From assembly GCA_025094145.1 (NCBI GenBank), contig JALLLS010000009.1:558001-622000 (forward strand): a DNA stretch of 64,000 nt, written 5' to 3'. Source of the DNA: Spinellus fusiger. Taxonomy: Eukaryota > Mucoromycota > Mucoromycetes > Mucorales > Phycomycetaceae. The notes under the pieces were generated by a model. The model was given only the letters and a program-made list of their open reading frames with translations, was not told the DNA's origin and made no database searches. This document shows positions 48,852 to 59,695 of this stretch, one piece after another. Position 1 is the stretch's first letter; each line of letters begins with the position of its first letter. A program made the position numbers and the translations under genes.

Positions 48852-51800
48852 ATGGCTTTCCATACACGTATTCGATGGATTACATTTGATGCCTTTAATA
48901 CTCTATTCAAGATAAGAGGAAATGTACAGGACTTGTATGTAAGTATTTTATTATTACTATAGTCTCAACTCTAGCTCTGCTTGACACTTATCATTCATAC
49001 ATTGTCTTTCTACTATGGAACTTTTATAGGCTAGTGAGGCTCGTAGATTTTGTCTCAATGTCAGTGCCAGTGATATCAAGAAGAACTTTGGACCTGTCTA
49101 TAAGAACCATCTAAAAGAGTTCCCATTTTATGGACTGGCACAAGGGAAAACATCTAGACTGTGGTGGCGAGAAGTAAGATATTTAATAATAGAAAAGAAG
49201 AAAGAAAGTATAAATATAAATATATATTTTTCTTTTATGACCATGGCATTCTCCACTTTAGTTAGTGTATAAAACATTTCTGAATTCAGGTGTACCTCAT
49301 CAAGGTAAGATGAAGTACATTTATAGATATACATGTTTATCCATTCACTTTTATTTTTGGCTAGAGCTAGACCCAACATTTGAAGCATTGTTTGAAGCAC
49401 TATTTACACGTTTTAAATCCTCAGAGGGATATGAGGTGTACAAGGATGTTTATCCTAGTTTGGAGACACTGAAGCAGAAAGGATTTCGAATGGGTATCAT
49501 TAGTAACTCAGATGAGAGACTCTGTAAGAGCTGTACAGGCTATGGGGGAGGCTCTTTCGCGTAATAAATATTACCCCAAAGAGTTATAATAAAATCTACA
49601 GCAAACATTACAATCACCCATCCGTCAACACCAACACCCCCCGCCACCTATATCACACTGGATCCATTAACCACGGACCCCACCTCAGCACCACCCGCCA
49701 AACCCTTCGAGTTTGGCCTTACCGACGTCCCCACCACCTACGACGTCCCTAAAAGCAGAAAAGAAAAACTGCTTGCCAAACGCACCCGAGCAAGAACCAA
49801 CGAGGAGAACAAAATGTCCGAGGTGGAAAAGGCCGACACCCACGCCCAACAAATGCTGCAGATGATGGCGGCAATCCAAAAACAGATGGAGATCTTTGGA
49901 CTCCGTATCCAGGAATTGGAGGCCCAATTGAAGGCCAAGGATGCAATGATTGCATCCCTCCAGGCTCAGGCCACTACCAGCACCACCAACACCACCAACA
50001 CCACCACCACTGCCACCCCTGCCACCCCTGCCACCCCTGCCAAGCAGGACAACTCGACTGCTGCTTCAAAGCATGCCCCAACCTCCACACCCACACCCAC
50101 ACCCACCACCTACGCCAGCATGGCAAAGAAGAACCCCCAGGCCAAGAAGCCTACAAAGGCCAAAGCAGTGCTTAAGGCACAAGCAGTACGTGCCTTGCAG
50201 GAGCCCACTGGACCCTCAGTGTACGAATTCGTATACGTCCCTTGCCGCCGATACCTTAAGTACGGCCAGGTCCGCAAGATGTTGGGATCGTTGAAGATCC
50301 AACAGTCACGGATCATTGACATCCACTTCCCGGCAAGGGGAACAGTTGCGCTGCTGGTCCACAGCAGCTACAAGAAGGAACTCGAGGAGCACCTCGAGAA
50401 GCTTAAGATCAGTCCAGTGAAGGACTTCAACCCTGTGTCCGCTGCAGTCATTGCAGACCCAAAGCTCCAAGGGGAAACCAACAGTACCAAGGCTGCAAAG
50501 GCCCAGGAACTCTTTGACCAGAGAGTGTCAAACACCTGTCTTCGTTCCCCCACCCACTTAGGGTACAGCATTGCTCGCCACTTTGGCTCTGGTAATGCCA
50601 CTCCCCGCCTCTCTGCCACTGCCTTTGAGAAGCTCTTGGCGGATCTCAAGGCCAAGACCCCAGTTGCCAGCCGCCCCGCCACCCTTGAAGAAGAGGCCAT
50701 CCAGGCATTTGGATCAGGCTCAGCTATAGAAGAAGATGAGGGAGACGCCCAAAACATCCACCGAGAAGAATTATGAATAGACTGAAGATTGGTCTATTGA
50801 ATGCTTGTGGAATCAGGCCCAAACTGGTGAACGTTCTGAATGTGTGTGCAGAATGATATTGATATACTTTTAGTGACAGAGACTTTCCTGACCAAAGACA
50901 TGCAAATGTTGAGGTGCCCCTGGATACAAATACACAACTATGCTACAGCCCATGGTGATGCTGGACGAGGTTTTGATGGAGTTTCGTTCTTTATTCGTCC
51001 TGACTTTCCTTACCATGTACATTCCTTACCAATTACTAATCCTTTTGTGGTCTCCTGTAGGATTGGCCCATATACACTCCATGGTCTGTACCTACCTCCG
51101 AGGCTGTCGTCTAGTGAGGCTGCGGAAAGGTTGAATTCACTACCCATAGACGACTTCACACTCGTCCTTGGTGACCTGAATACACGTTTAAGCCGCCTGA
51201 CTGGAGATCATGGCATAAACGACAGACATGTGGGATTTGAAGACTGGATCTGCCGTCAGGATCTAACCTTGTGGAACTCAGAGTTGGCATTTGGCTTGCC
51301 TACATATGAGCGAATTCTAGCAGATGGTCGTCGGTTTGCTAGCATTATTGACCTGTTCCTGTCAAGAAGCTACAACTTCTCCGAAGTGTGCTTGCACATT
51401 AGGGACGATCTGACGTTAGGTTCAGACCACCACTTGTGTGAGCTGTCCTTTCAGCCGGTGCTCATGCCACCGCTCATGACAGAAACAGCTGTCCGTCGCC
51501 TCTGGAGACTGCAACGTTTAAACAAACAAACAGTCTGTGACCAGTACAAGCGATGTTTTGCAGAGAACACAGGTGAACTGCAAAGAGAGATCCAAAAAAT
51601 ATTGGAAGACAAAACCCCGTTGTGCTCTGTTAAGATGGAGGACTTTGCTGAGAGACTCAATGAGTCAATCTACAAGGCCCTGGATAATAGCGTAGGGCGC
51701 GCACAATCCCATCCAAAAGCTTGGAAAAGCTACTGGAATGCTGATCTACAACAGTTAGCTGACCGTCGTCAAGAACTTTATCGTTTTAGACGACGGGTAG

Positions 51801-54800
51801 GCAATGATATTGAACGCATTGAAGCCCACCGCTTGTATGAGGAAGCGTGTTTAGCTTTGAAAAAGGCTATAAGGCAAGCACAACGACAAACCTGGCATGT
51901 ATTTTGTGATAAAGTCCGTAAGGGCTTAACAGAGATGACAAGTGCTGTGAAAGGAATGAGGCTGCGGAGACGTTCGCCAATTTCCCTGTCATCTCCAGAG
52001 GGCCCTCGGCATGCTGCCAATCGCATGATTGACCACCTAGAGAGAGTGTTTGGCGGATCTACGGAAAGACAGGAGCGTTAGGAGTTTACTCTCCAAGACA
52101 ATCCAGTCCCATGGGACGTAGACTTTATTCACTCTGCTATTCGAAAGATGCCAAATCGAAAAGCACCAGGCATTGATCATATTAGAGCAGAAATGCTCAA
52201 ACCCCTAGTTCGAGTGCTAGTGCCTCTGTTACATCAGATCTTCACATTGTGTTGGAGATGGTCGTGGACGCCTGTGGCCTGGAGAACAGCACAGGTGGTA
52301 CCTATTTACAAAAACAAAGGAGAGCAGGATGACCCTAGTAACTATCGGCCTATTAGCTTGACATCGGTGTTTCGTAAGCTCTTAGAAAGATGTATAGCTG
52401 GGGAGCTCCTTTCGACCATGCCTGCATTGGACATGGCTCAAGGTGGATTTCGCGCTCGTCGTGGAACTCTAGACCAGGCCCTCTGTCTCCACGAACTTAT
52501 GGGGTTGTACGCTGCCCAAGGATCAGGAGAGCAAGATCCAAAACCTCCAGTCGTCGTCTTCCTAGATATTAAAGCTGCATATGATAGTGTGGAACGCTCT
52601 GTCATATGGGAGTCGCTGATGCCCTTCGTGTCTCAGCCGTTGCTCTTGCTACTACAGAATTTGTTTGATGACATTGTGGTGAATGTGATTCTGAAAAATG
52701 TAGCATCCCGGGACATTGCACCTAAACGAGGAGTCTTACAGGGTAGTATTCTTTCTCCATTTCTTTATTCTATTTTCATTGATACTCTTCCACGTTTCTT
52801 GAGGTTTGCTTCGGTATCCCCAATACTGGTTGGTATGCACCCACCTACCATGGGACGGTCCATTAATCTCTGTGCTCGAAATCCTTTCTCTTTTGCTTCC
52901 CCACAGGCAACTGTTCACGCATTGCTTGACGAGTTACAGAATTCCCTTCACAATCCTTTTCCTACTTCTACAGTTTCGGATGACTCTTCTGAGTTGTCAG
53001 ATTCCTCTTACAGTCCGTCTCATGTCACTGTTACTTGGGCTCCTGTGAATTGTTTGTTGTATGCTGATGATGTGGCTCTTATGGGCTGCCCAGAAGATAT
53101 ACATCGAATGCTGGCACTTGCCAAAATTCACTCGACCCTCCTTGGTTACAAATGGAGTCCCTCCAAATGTGAAGTACTCAATGCCCCGGCCAATGTGCCG
53201 TTTTACCTCTATGGCAACGAGCTTCCAACCTGTGATACTTTCAAGTACCTTGGTATCCCCTTTTCACGTCAAGGTATTAACCAAGACGCACTTTTCTCAC
53301 ACTCACAAGTCAAGGCAATTGCAGTAATGCAAAAGCTGAGAGGAATGGGTGTAAACATGTATGGCTTTGGGATTACAGCAGCCCTAAGAGCGTATACTGT
53401 TTTTGTTCGGCCTATCCTTGAGTATGGGTTGGCTATTTGTAATGTCAATAGACTAGGCATCCGCCCGCTACAAATCTGTCAGTCTGCTTGTCTGAGACTT
53501 TGTCTTGCTAGATCTGCTACTGCTAGGTTTGGAACGATCCAGGTTGCCCAATTAGCTGCCCTCCCTAAAATATACTCTCGTTTTCTTTATCTGCAAGCCA
53601 AATTTGTTGAGCGCGCAGCTACCCTTCCTGAAGACACCCTCCTCTGGTGCCTTGTCCCGCAGCTTGAAGCACCCCAGAGTAAAGCCAGATGGATTAAGCT
53701 ACGTGGCAATGTACTCTGGCAAAATGCTCAAAGAATAGGACGGGCTCACAACCCTCCTAAATATCCATTAAAAGTAGCTTATCTTGAACGTCTTCAAAGT
53801 GAAATTACTAGTCTAGTACGTGGCAAGAATCCGCTGGTGACGGTAGCCCGTGGACTATGTAGACCTGTTTGGGATCCAATTCTTCTACTACCGTGCACGC
53901 GCAAAGAAAGACATCGTCTACTAAAATGGAGGATTGCTTGGTTACCACCAACACCTTCAGTTCCTTGCCAATGTGGCCACCCATCTGCCAATCGGGACCA
54001 CTTTCTCACTTGCACATTCGTTGACCATGAACGCTCCACGTTCTTGTTCTTCCTAGTTCCTGCACCACCACAAGATGTTCATCCAATTGACTATTGTCTA
54101 AATCTTCTGCCGCGCACGGTTAAGTCTTTTGTTAAATGGCGAGACCTTTGGCCCAGTCTGTTAATACTGCTGCAAGCCATTGATCGAGCCACGTCTACTC
54201 GAGACTTTAAGGTAGAGCCATCAGCTGGTAGCCTGCTCATTGAGGCTGCTGATGGGTGTGTTGAGCGGGAACGCCAACGCCGCCATAGAGTGCAAAGACT
54301 CCTGCAGCAACAGACGCTGTATCCTCACTTCTCCTCCGATCTCTCCTCTACCACCCATTCTTAACCCGTTTAGCAAAGCCATAATCTGCTAATGTAATTG
54401 CTACATATATTCTCAGGATTGTCCGAGTTGCTCTAAGTATCCCTTGTTGGATTTCGAATTGCCACAGGATGACGGTTATCTTTTTGGTGTCCTGGTTTCC
54501 TTGCTGACTTTATGGCCTTTTGGATGTCTATTCATAATTCCCATTTTACCATCATTACCCACTTTTCATCATTTTTCATCATTTTTCCCTCATTGAGGTT
54601 TTATATTCTCTTTTCTTTCCGTCTCTTCTCTCTTTGCATTGTTTTTTTCACTTATGTATTTGAAGTGTTTCAATGTTTATTCTTATTTTTCAAACGATCT
54701 CATAGGGTGGCTAACATGCCCAATGCGCGAATAGCAACCAACACCCAAAAATAAAAATACTTTGAGCTGTACAGGCTATGGGTTGATGTACTCACTCTTG

Positions 54801-55329
54801 TATGCTAGTGGATATATTGAAAAACTTACAATTAGACCATTATTTTGATTTTATTATTCCAAGTCTTCAAGTAGGCTATGAAAAGCCAAGCAAAAATGTC
54901 TTTGATGAAGCACTTTGTATAGCTAGTACCTTTCAGGAAATTGCTCCAGACTCTACTCTCCATGTGGGAGATAGCAAGGAAATGTAAAGTAGAATGTATC
55001 TAGTACACTAATGACCTCTTTCTATGTAGGGACTATGATGGTATACAGATGGAAGAGACATGTCCATTGACACATTTAATATGTTTATTTTAGGTGCCAT
55101 AAATGCTGGATGGAATTCTGTTTTATTGGACCGAGGTATTATATATCCACATATAAGATACTATAGAAAATCCGAAGCTATATCTCCTATGCTCTAACAT
55201 CAACACACACACACACACACACTAGATCCTATAGACTATATGCCCAACACATCATTCCAAGGGAATGTAGACAAAATATCTACATTGACGGATCTGTATC
55301 CGTACCTTCTCAAGAATTTTAGCGAGTAA
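48852..55329 (+). CDS. HAD-superfamily hydrolase (HDHD3-like) with a LINE inside an intron
   Basis: ATG at 48852 gives MAFHTRIRWITFDAFNTLF (HAD motif I, FDAFNTL); an in-frame ATG 93 bp upstream is possible. Exons continue ASEARRFCLNVSASDIKKNF, KTFLNSGVPHQ, ELDPTFEALFEALF and FRMGIISNSDERL (motif II, ISNSD). Exon 5 ends at 49523 with gtaagag; the next exon begins at 54809 (TTG GAT ATA: LDILKNLQLDHYFDFIIPS). The intron is 5,285 nt; removing the LINE and one target duplication leaves 49 nt, the normal size here. Motif III/IV follows: YEKPSKNVFDEAL, TLHVGDSKEMDYDGAINAGW then NSVLLDR, stop TAA at 55327-55329. The frame is intact over all joints I checked, so the gene may still work if the long intron is spliced. 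Substrate unknown. Confidence 0.85.
49528..49546 (+). repeat. Target-site duplication, left copy (19 bp)
   Basis: GAGCTGTACAGGCTATGGG, identical to 54764-54782. It lies within the HAD gene intron just after its donor. Confidence 0.95.
49814..50776 (+). CDS. LINE ORF1 protein (coiled-coil, nucleic-acid-binding type)
   Basis: 320 codons from ATG at 49814 to TGA at 50774-50776. Residues 1-50 are a coiled coil (QKQMEIFGLRIQELEAQLKA), then a Thr/Pro-rich low-complexity linker (about 60-105), a Lys/Ala-rich segment (KKNPQAKKPTKAKAVLKAQA) and a folded-looking domain (FVYVPCRRYLKYGQVRKMLG through IDIHFPARGTVALLVHSSYK). No CCHC knuckle is seen. The frame is open upstream to about 49567 without an ATG, preceded by TAA TAA. 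The stop overlaps the ORF2 start as ATGA. Role by family: RNA chaperone for the retrotransposon RNP. Confidence 0.85.
   Translation: MSEVEKADTHAQQMLQMMAAIQKQMEIFGLRIQELEAQLKAKDAMIASLQAQATTSTTNTTNTTTTATPATPATPAKQDNSTAASKHAPTSTPTPTPTTYASMAKKNPQAKKPTKAKAVLKAQAVRALQEPTGPSVYEFVYVPCRRYLKYGQVRKMLGSLKIQQSRIIDIHFPARGTVALLVHSSYKKELEEHLEKLKISPVKDFNPVSAAVIADPKLQGETNSTKAAKAQELFDQRVSNTCLRSPTHLGYSIARHFGSGNATPRLSATAFEKLLADLKAKTPVASRPATLEEEAIQAFGSGSAIEEDEGDAQNIHREEL
50773..54364 (+). pseudogene. LINE ORF2: APE endonuclease - reverse transcriptase - CCHC-like knuckle, two defects
   Basis: ATG at 50773 overlaps the ORF1 stop (ATGA), as in coupled translation. The first 25 codons (MNRLKIGLLNACGIRPKLVN) then lose frame near 50855; the frame resumes as NDIDILLVTETFLTKDM. 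APE residues: TETF, GDLNTRL, SDHH. An in-frame TAG at 52079-52081 (ERQER-stop-EFTLQD) separates EN from RT. The RT shows KAPGIDHIRAEML, NYRPISLTSVFRKLLERC, VVVFLDIKAAYDSVE (palm A), GVLQGSILSPFLYSIFID, CLLYADDVALMG (YADD) and KYLGIPFS. The C-terminal knuckle is CQCGHPSANRDHFLTC (C-x1-C-x8-H-x4-C). Otherwise intact to TAA at 54362. Two lesions make it probably inactive in this copy unless read through. Confidence 0.9.
54764..54782 (+). repeat. Target-site duplication, right copy (19 bp)
   Basis: GAGCTGTACAGGCTATGGG; see the left copy at 49528-49546. Confidence 0.95.
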
Positions 55330-56246
55330 CGTGGACATACTACTACTACCATTATCTAATTTTCATAAAGGCCTACTATTAGTAGGGATACTTTCATTTG
55401 TTTTTGTTTTTGCTACTGTCCATGAGAGGGAAGACTAAGCCAACTTAAGCATGGGGAATAACAATAAAGTCAATAGATTCAATAGAATAAAAATATACGA
55501 CATTAGGGTCACTATATTGCATTAATAAGGATAGTTTATTATGTCTTTTCTTCTTCTTTTAAAAAAAGTAAAAACAAAAAACATAATCCAAGCTAAGATA
55601 ATGATGAAATGACAATGATAAATATAATATAATATAATACACACTACACTACATACGAATTGATAAACTCGATTGTGCCGTCTCTTATTTTTCTATTTGG
55701 ATCATATCTGTGAAAAAAGATAAACTACATTTTAGTCTTATAAGAAGAATAGTTGTTAGTACTGTTTTATTCATTAGTAGAATAAAAAGATGAATACTCC
55801 ACTTGTCCATAGTTATTTGTTATTATATCTTATAGATAAACCCTCCCCCTCCCCCCAATATCAAATCTAAAACACAGCTTCATTGACAGTGGAGAAATAC
55901 ATAGAGGCATGTACTTTGTGGCCATTGAATAGGGAATCTTATCTATCTATTTGCCCTATTGACTAGTGCAAAGAAATTCACGGTATTGATGAAGGAATGC
56001 CTACACTATATAAAGGACTGTATTGATTCGGAGATAGGAAGAAATATCAAAGAATGAATTCTCTATCACTCACCATCAGGATTATTCAATATTCAGTTTT
56101 AAACATTATGACAGTATGATAAGGTCATTCTATTAAAATATCATTCAATGAAATAAATAAATAAAAATTAGCTTCTATTTTATTCTCATTAAATACACTA
56201 TAAAAGAGCCAAAACAGACAATTTAATTTAGTATATCTTTCTTACC
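55330..56246. other. Intergenic
   Basis: AT-rich; tataatataatataatac microsatellite near 55621-55640. Nothing gene-like. Confidence 0.5.
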
Positions 56247-56897
56247 ATGGATGCAACTTTTCCTCGAGTAGCTCTTGTAGAAGCATTTCTGGCTGATTCC
56301 TATGTGCGTTCTGGTTGGATAGCATGGACCATTCTTTTCGTTCTGTGTGGTGCTTCCTGGGTTGTGCGTAGTGGATTCAACGACGTAGCTGTCCATCCTA
56401 CCACTGTCAATCCAGCAGTGACTGGTAACACTGAAAGTATCCATAATTATGCCGACACAGAGATGAGCCAACACGAAAAATCTCCTATTATTGCATTGGA
56501 TAGCACTGTTTATGTAAGTGCAAGAGATGTTTATGGTGGGGTGTACCTATACTTTAACAATTCTCTAGGCACGTATTGAGCGTGCTTATCGACTTGCTAG
56601 TGAAATGTTGACTCTGTTGGGTTCATCATTGATTCTTAATACCTTTGCCCGTGGATCCACCCGTGCAGTAATGATCTTGTCCTGGGTGTAAGTGACTTTT
56701 ATTTATTCTAGTACTTATCTCTCTCCCCTATTTTATTTATTTTATTTTATTTTAGTTTTACTGTGATTGCACTTGTCTATTATGTCTTGGAAGTAAGCTT
56801 TACCCATTGCTATATCCGATTGGGTTTTACAAGTATACTATTTGCTATTGCTATGGCTATTATTGGTCTTGCTTATCAACAAGGATTTGGACCCTAA
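56247..56897 (+). CDS. Small multi-pass membrane protein, unidentified
   Basis: Three exons. ATG at 56247 gives MDATFPRVALVEAFLADSYV, TM1 at about residues 25-45 (WIAWTILFVLCGASWVV), a hydrophilic loop (HPTTVNPAVTGNTESIHNYA), then an intron whose acceptor is at about 56568. Exon 2 reads ARIERAYRLASEMLTLLGSS...FARGSTRAVMILSWV, exon 3 FTVIALVYYVLEVSFTHCYI and LFAIAMAIIGLAYQQGFGP, stop at 56895-56897. Four TM segments, about 175 residues. No family recognised. Junctions are in frame (DSTVY to ARIER). It lies 94 bp left of the second Fanzor-type element. Confidence 0.65.
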
Positions 56898-56990
56898 TTC
56901 TAATACACCTATTGGATAGTGTATCTATGTATCTATTGATAATAAATAAATAATAGCTCGCATATGTATAAAATGTCACTTGGAGATGAC

Positions 56991-58367
56991 TACACACCAG
57001 GAGATTTTTCTGACTTTTAGGCGGGGATATCTCCTTCCTTTTACGTCTAAAAATGTCTTGCCTTTTATGGGACTGTATTTAAAAATCAAAAGGTTTGCAA
57101 GTATCTGTAATAAAGGGCACTGTAGTTATCAACAAGACCACTAGAGAGATGAACTTGTAGTTGTTTGGTCTATAGCAGTGAGGAAAAATAGAGTATTCGT
57201 ACAATGGCTAATCTAGGGAAATCAAAGAGGGTACATGAACAGAAACACAACACACGATTTGAATACAACTGGTAACTAGGCAACTGTTCTTTAAGCAATT
57301 CTTTTCTTTTTAAATGTTGTTGTAGTCTGCATTACTTTGGTAGTTCTGATTAAGCAAATGACTTGTGAAAATTCTTTTTTTTCTCTTCTGTTCGGATATA
57401 AATACCTGCTAATTACACTGTCTGTTGTTCTTCATAACTTCTATCCTCTTTATTTTGTTTACCTTTGTCTGGCATATAAACCAACAGTTGTGATCTGGTA
57501 AGTGTTTGTGTATGTTTATTGTGTCTTACATGTTAGTCAGTTTCTATTGTATATTATTATATTTTAATAAACCCAGTGAATCCGTTACAAAGACAAAGGC
57601 AAGAAGGTGATAATGCAAGGGTAATATGACATACATAGAGAGTACATTAATACATCTCGAACTAACTATTTTTACTATTATTTTATTATTGAAAAGGGAT
57701 ATTGGCACCTAAAAGAATCTGAGTACGATCCTACCAAACTGCCAGTTGTTGCTTATGGCACAGAAATAAAGGTAAAAGATGCTGCCAAGTTTAAAGTTCA
57801 TCGTGTTGGTTTGACGAGAGTGTTATATCAATCATTGAAAAAGAGACAAAAGGCTGGGAATCTTCTTATGGTTGATGTTGATAAGTTCCGAACATCGAGA
57901 GTAAACATGATTGATCTCTCACTCAATATGAATAGCTCTTCTAACAGTTACTCTTATTTTTGTTCTCAAGATCTGCCACACTTATAACACAAATAGCCTC
58001 ACTGAGGTATTAGTAAATTTCAACAGTATCCGCGCTTGTCAAAGTTGTGGAGTTGCTTGGAACAGAGATGTGAATGCATCAAAGAATATCTATACAATTG
58101 CAGAAGAGTGTTTAAAGGGTCGCCGCCAAATAACTCCATTCTGTAGAAAATAATAGATATTCTTATTCGTATTCATATTATATATCGCCACTGAAAGTGG
58201 TTTCCTATGGGATTCAGATAGTTACAGGTAAATCTACATAATAATCTTTATTTAAGAACTAACATGAATACATTTCACTTTTTTTGCTCCTTTTCAAATC
58301 AATGTCATTTTTAAACAATTGTAGTTTGACTATTTCCTTTTATATCCTAAAGATCTCCTGGTGTGTA
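56991..58367 (+). mobile_element. TA-flanked Fanzor-type element, copy 2 (about 1.37 kb)
   Basis: Starts TACACACCAGGAGAT at 56991 and ends with its complement ATCTCCTGGTGTGTA at 58367, identical to copy 1 at 8607-9985, which is on the other strand. The interiors align along their whole length with scattered substitutions, so both derive from one short source element. TA is at both ends. A TATA-like tataaata lies near 57398. It lacks a transposase. Confidence 0.85.
57577..58153 (+). pseudogene. Fanzor/TnpB-like C-terminal fragment (copy 2)
   Basis: Same three-exon layout as copy 1: PLQRQRQEGDNAR, then GYWHLKESEYDPTKLPVV...KKRQKAGNLLMVDVDKFRTSR with intron donor gtaaac, then after ctcaag ICHTYNTNSLTE...RACQSCGVAWNRDVNASKNI and stop TAA. 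RuvC-III Asp (NRDVN) is kept. One zinc-ribbon Cys is lost (CxxC reads CHTY) and VDEF is VDKF, so the zinc site is broken here while copy 1 keeps it. No start codon upstream. Confidence 0.8.
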
Positions 58368-58501
58368 TAAAAAGACAGAAGATATCGATAGATACATACA
58401 AAAAAGGAAATAAAAAAGCAAAATTCATAGGGCGACCATGACGTCCACACACTAGGAGTCTCTTGGCTTGAGAACTCTCTTTCTCTTCCCTACCCTTCAT
58501 C
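58368..58501. other. Short spacer before EMC4
   Basis: 134 bp, must hold the EMC4 promoter; the insertion of copy 2 lies immediately upstream of it. Confidence 0.5.
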
Positions 58502-59379
58502 ATGGTATCCCGTTGGTCTGTTGATTATGCCACTATCAACACTTCTTCAAGGTAGATTCAGAAGGAATAAAATAGAAAAAAGGAAATGTGTGTCCTCTTA
58601 CTCTGTTTATGCTCCAAAATTAAATAAATAAGGTCAAAACTACCAAAGCCTATGGGATATGATGCCACAGCCCTACAGAACACCAAAACACATGGGGTAG
58701 ATATTCCATAGTAAAACACTGCACAGAAAGAAAATAAAAGAAAAGGACACTTCTTCTCCTCTGTATACTGACTTTAGGATTAGAAAATATCAAAACAAGC
58801 AACAGCCCATGACGATTCTAATGATATTACTATAAAAGTCAAAGTAAGCTTCCTCTCCAACACCTTACCTATACACCTCTTGTCTTATTCTGATACCCTA
58901 CTATAATAGAGAGCATGGGATGTAGCCATGGGACCTGCAAAGAACATTCCTATGAACGCCATCATGATCTACATGAGTGGTAGTGGCGTACAGATATTCA
59001 GTGTCATGATTACATTTATGCTCTTCTTCCAGCCAGCTAAAGCCATTCTCTCTTTCCACCAAAGTAAGTGACTGTGATTGTGACTTGCTAATTCTCGGTG
59101 TGGGGATGAATTAGCTTTTGAACGGTTCGAATCCAAGGGAGCTGCTGCCAAACATCATCCCGAAGCCAGTTTATGGACACCCAAGCTAGCATACATTGGA
59201 TTGAACTTGGTGATTATGTTGTTGGGTGTTTATAAAGTGAACACTATGGGACTCTTGCCCACTACTACTTCTGACTGGCTTGCATTCTTGCCTCCTAAAC
59301 AGGTGAGTCTTGGAGCCAAAGAGGAATGTCTGTCTATTGACTCAGGGATATATAGGTGCTTGAATATGCTGCCATGTAA
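58502..59379 (+). CDS. EMC4: EMC4, ER membrane protein complex subunit 4
   Basis: Subunit of the EMC insertase that places transmembrane segments into the ER. ATG at 58502 (MVSRWSVDYATINTSSR). Exon 2 SKLPKPMGYDATALQNTKTH, then KISKQATAHDDSNDITIKVK (acceptor after gattag), then RAWDVAMGPAKNIPMNAIMI-YMSGSGVQIFSVMITFMLFF, TFERFESKGAAAKHHPEASL, LNLVIMLLGVYKVNTMGLLP-TTTSDWLAFLPPKQ and a last exon VLEYAAM. The NIPMN, IYMSG, and MGLLPTTTSDWLAF blocks are diagnostic. About 185 residues with two to three TM; five or six exons. Convergent with the RNA-binding gene on the other strand (316 bp between). Confidence 0.93.
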
Positions 59380-59695
59380 AACACACCACTGAACTCAAAC
59401 CAGCGGGTGCTGTGATCGTTTATTAGAAATGGTCATTGTATTAAGCATGAAAAGAAGAAGAGAGGAAAGAGAAGAGGAAAAAAAGAGAGGAAAAATGAAA
59501 GAGTGAGAAAGAGAGAAGAAATCTGATAAAGAAAAACGCACACGAAAGAATCGTTGCTATAGAAAAAAGAATATATAAAAAAGGATGTACTTTTTCTCTT
59601 TATCATTTTTTCTTTTTTTTTTCTTTTTCTTTTTTTAAAAAAAATAAAAAAATAAAACAAATCACAGATAATGATATGTACAAAAAGAAGGGTGT
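59380..59695. other. Convergent intergenic between EMC4 and the RBM26/27-like gene
   Basis: Purine-rich then pyrimidine-rich (59440-59640: agaagaagagagg..., then tttttctttttctttttttt); likely shared 3' end region. No gene. Confidence 0.5.

Larger units (their letters stand above)
49547..54763 (+). mobile_element. APE-type non-LTR retrotransposon (LINE), about 5.2 kb, near full length
   Basis: Bounded by a perfect 19-bp target duplication. It starts ggaggctctttcgcgtaat and ends in an A-rich tail (acccaaaaataaaaatacttt). Two open frames on the plus strand, in sense with the host gene. It is clearly GC-richer than the surrounding DNA. Perfect flanking repeats and only about two inactivating changes suggest a recent insertion. 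Confidence 0.95.

Noticed and set aside
49685..49955. Minus-strand frames in the LINE 5' part
   Set aside because: Antisense to ORF1; arise from its GC-rich low-complexity sequence.
58440..58460. ATG at 58438 as EMC4 start
   Set aside because: Reads MTSTH followed at once by TAG; the ATG at 58502 leads into a frame that splices to conserved EMC4 blocks.
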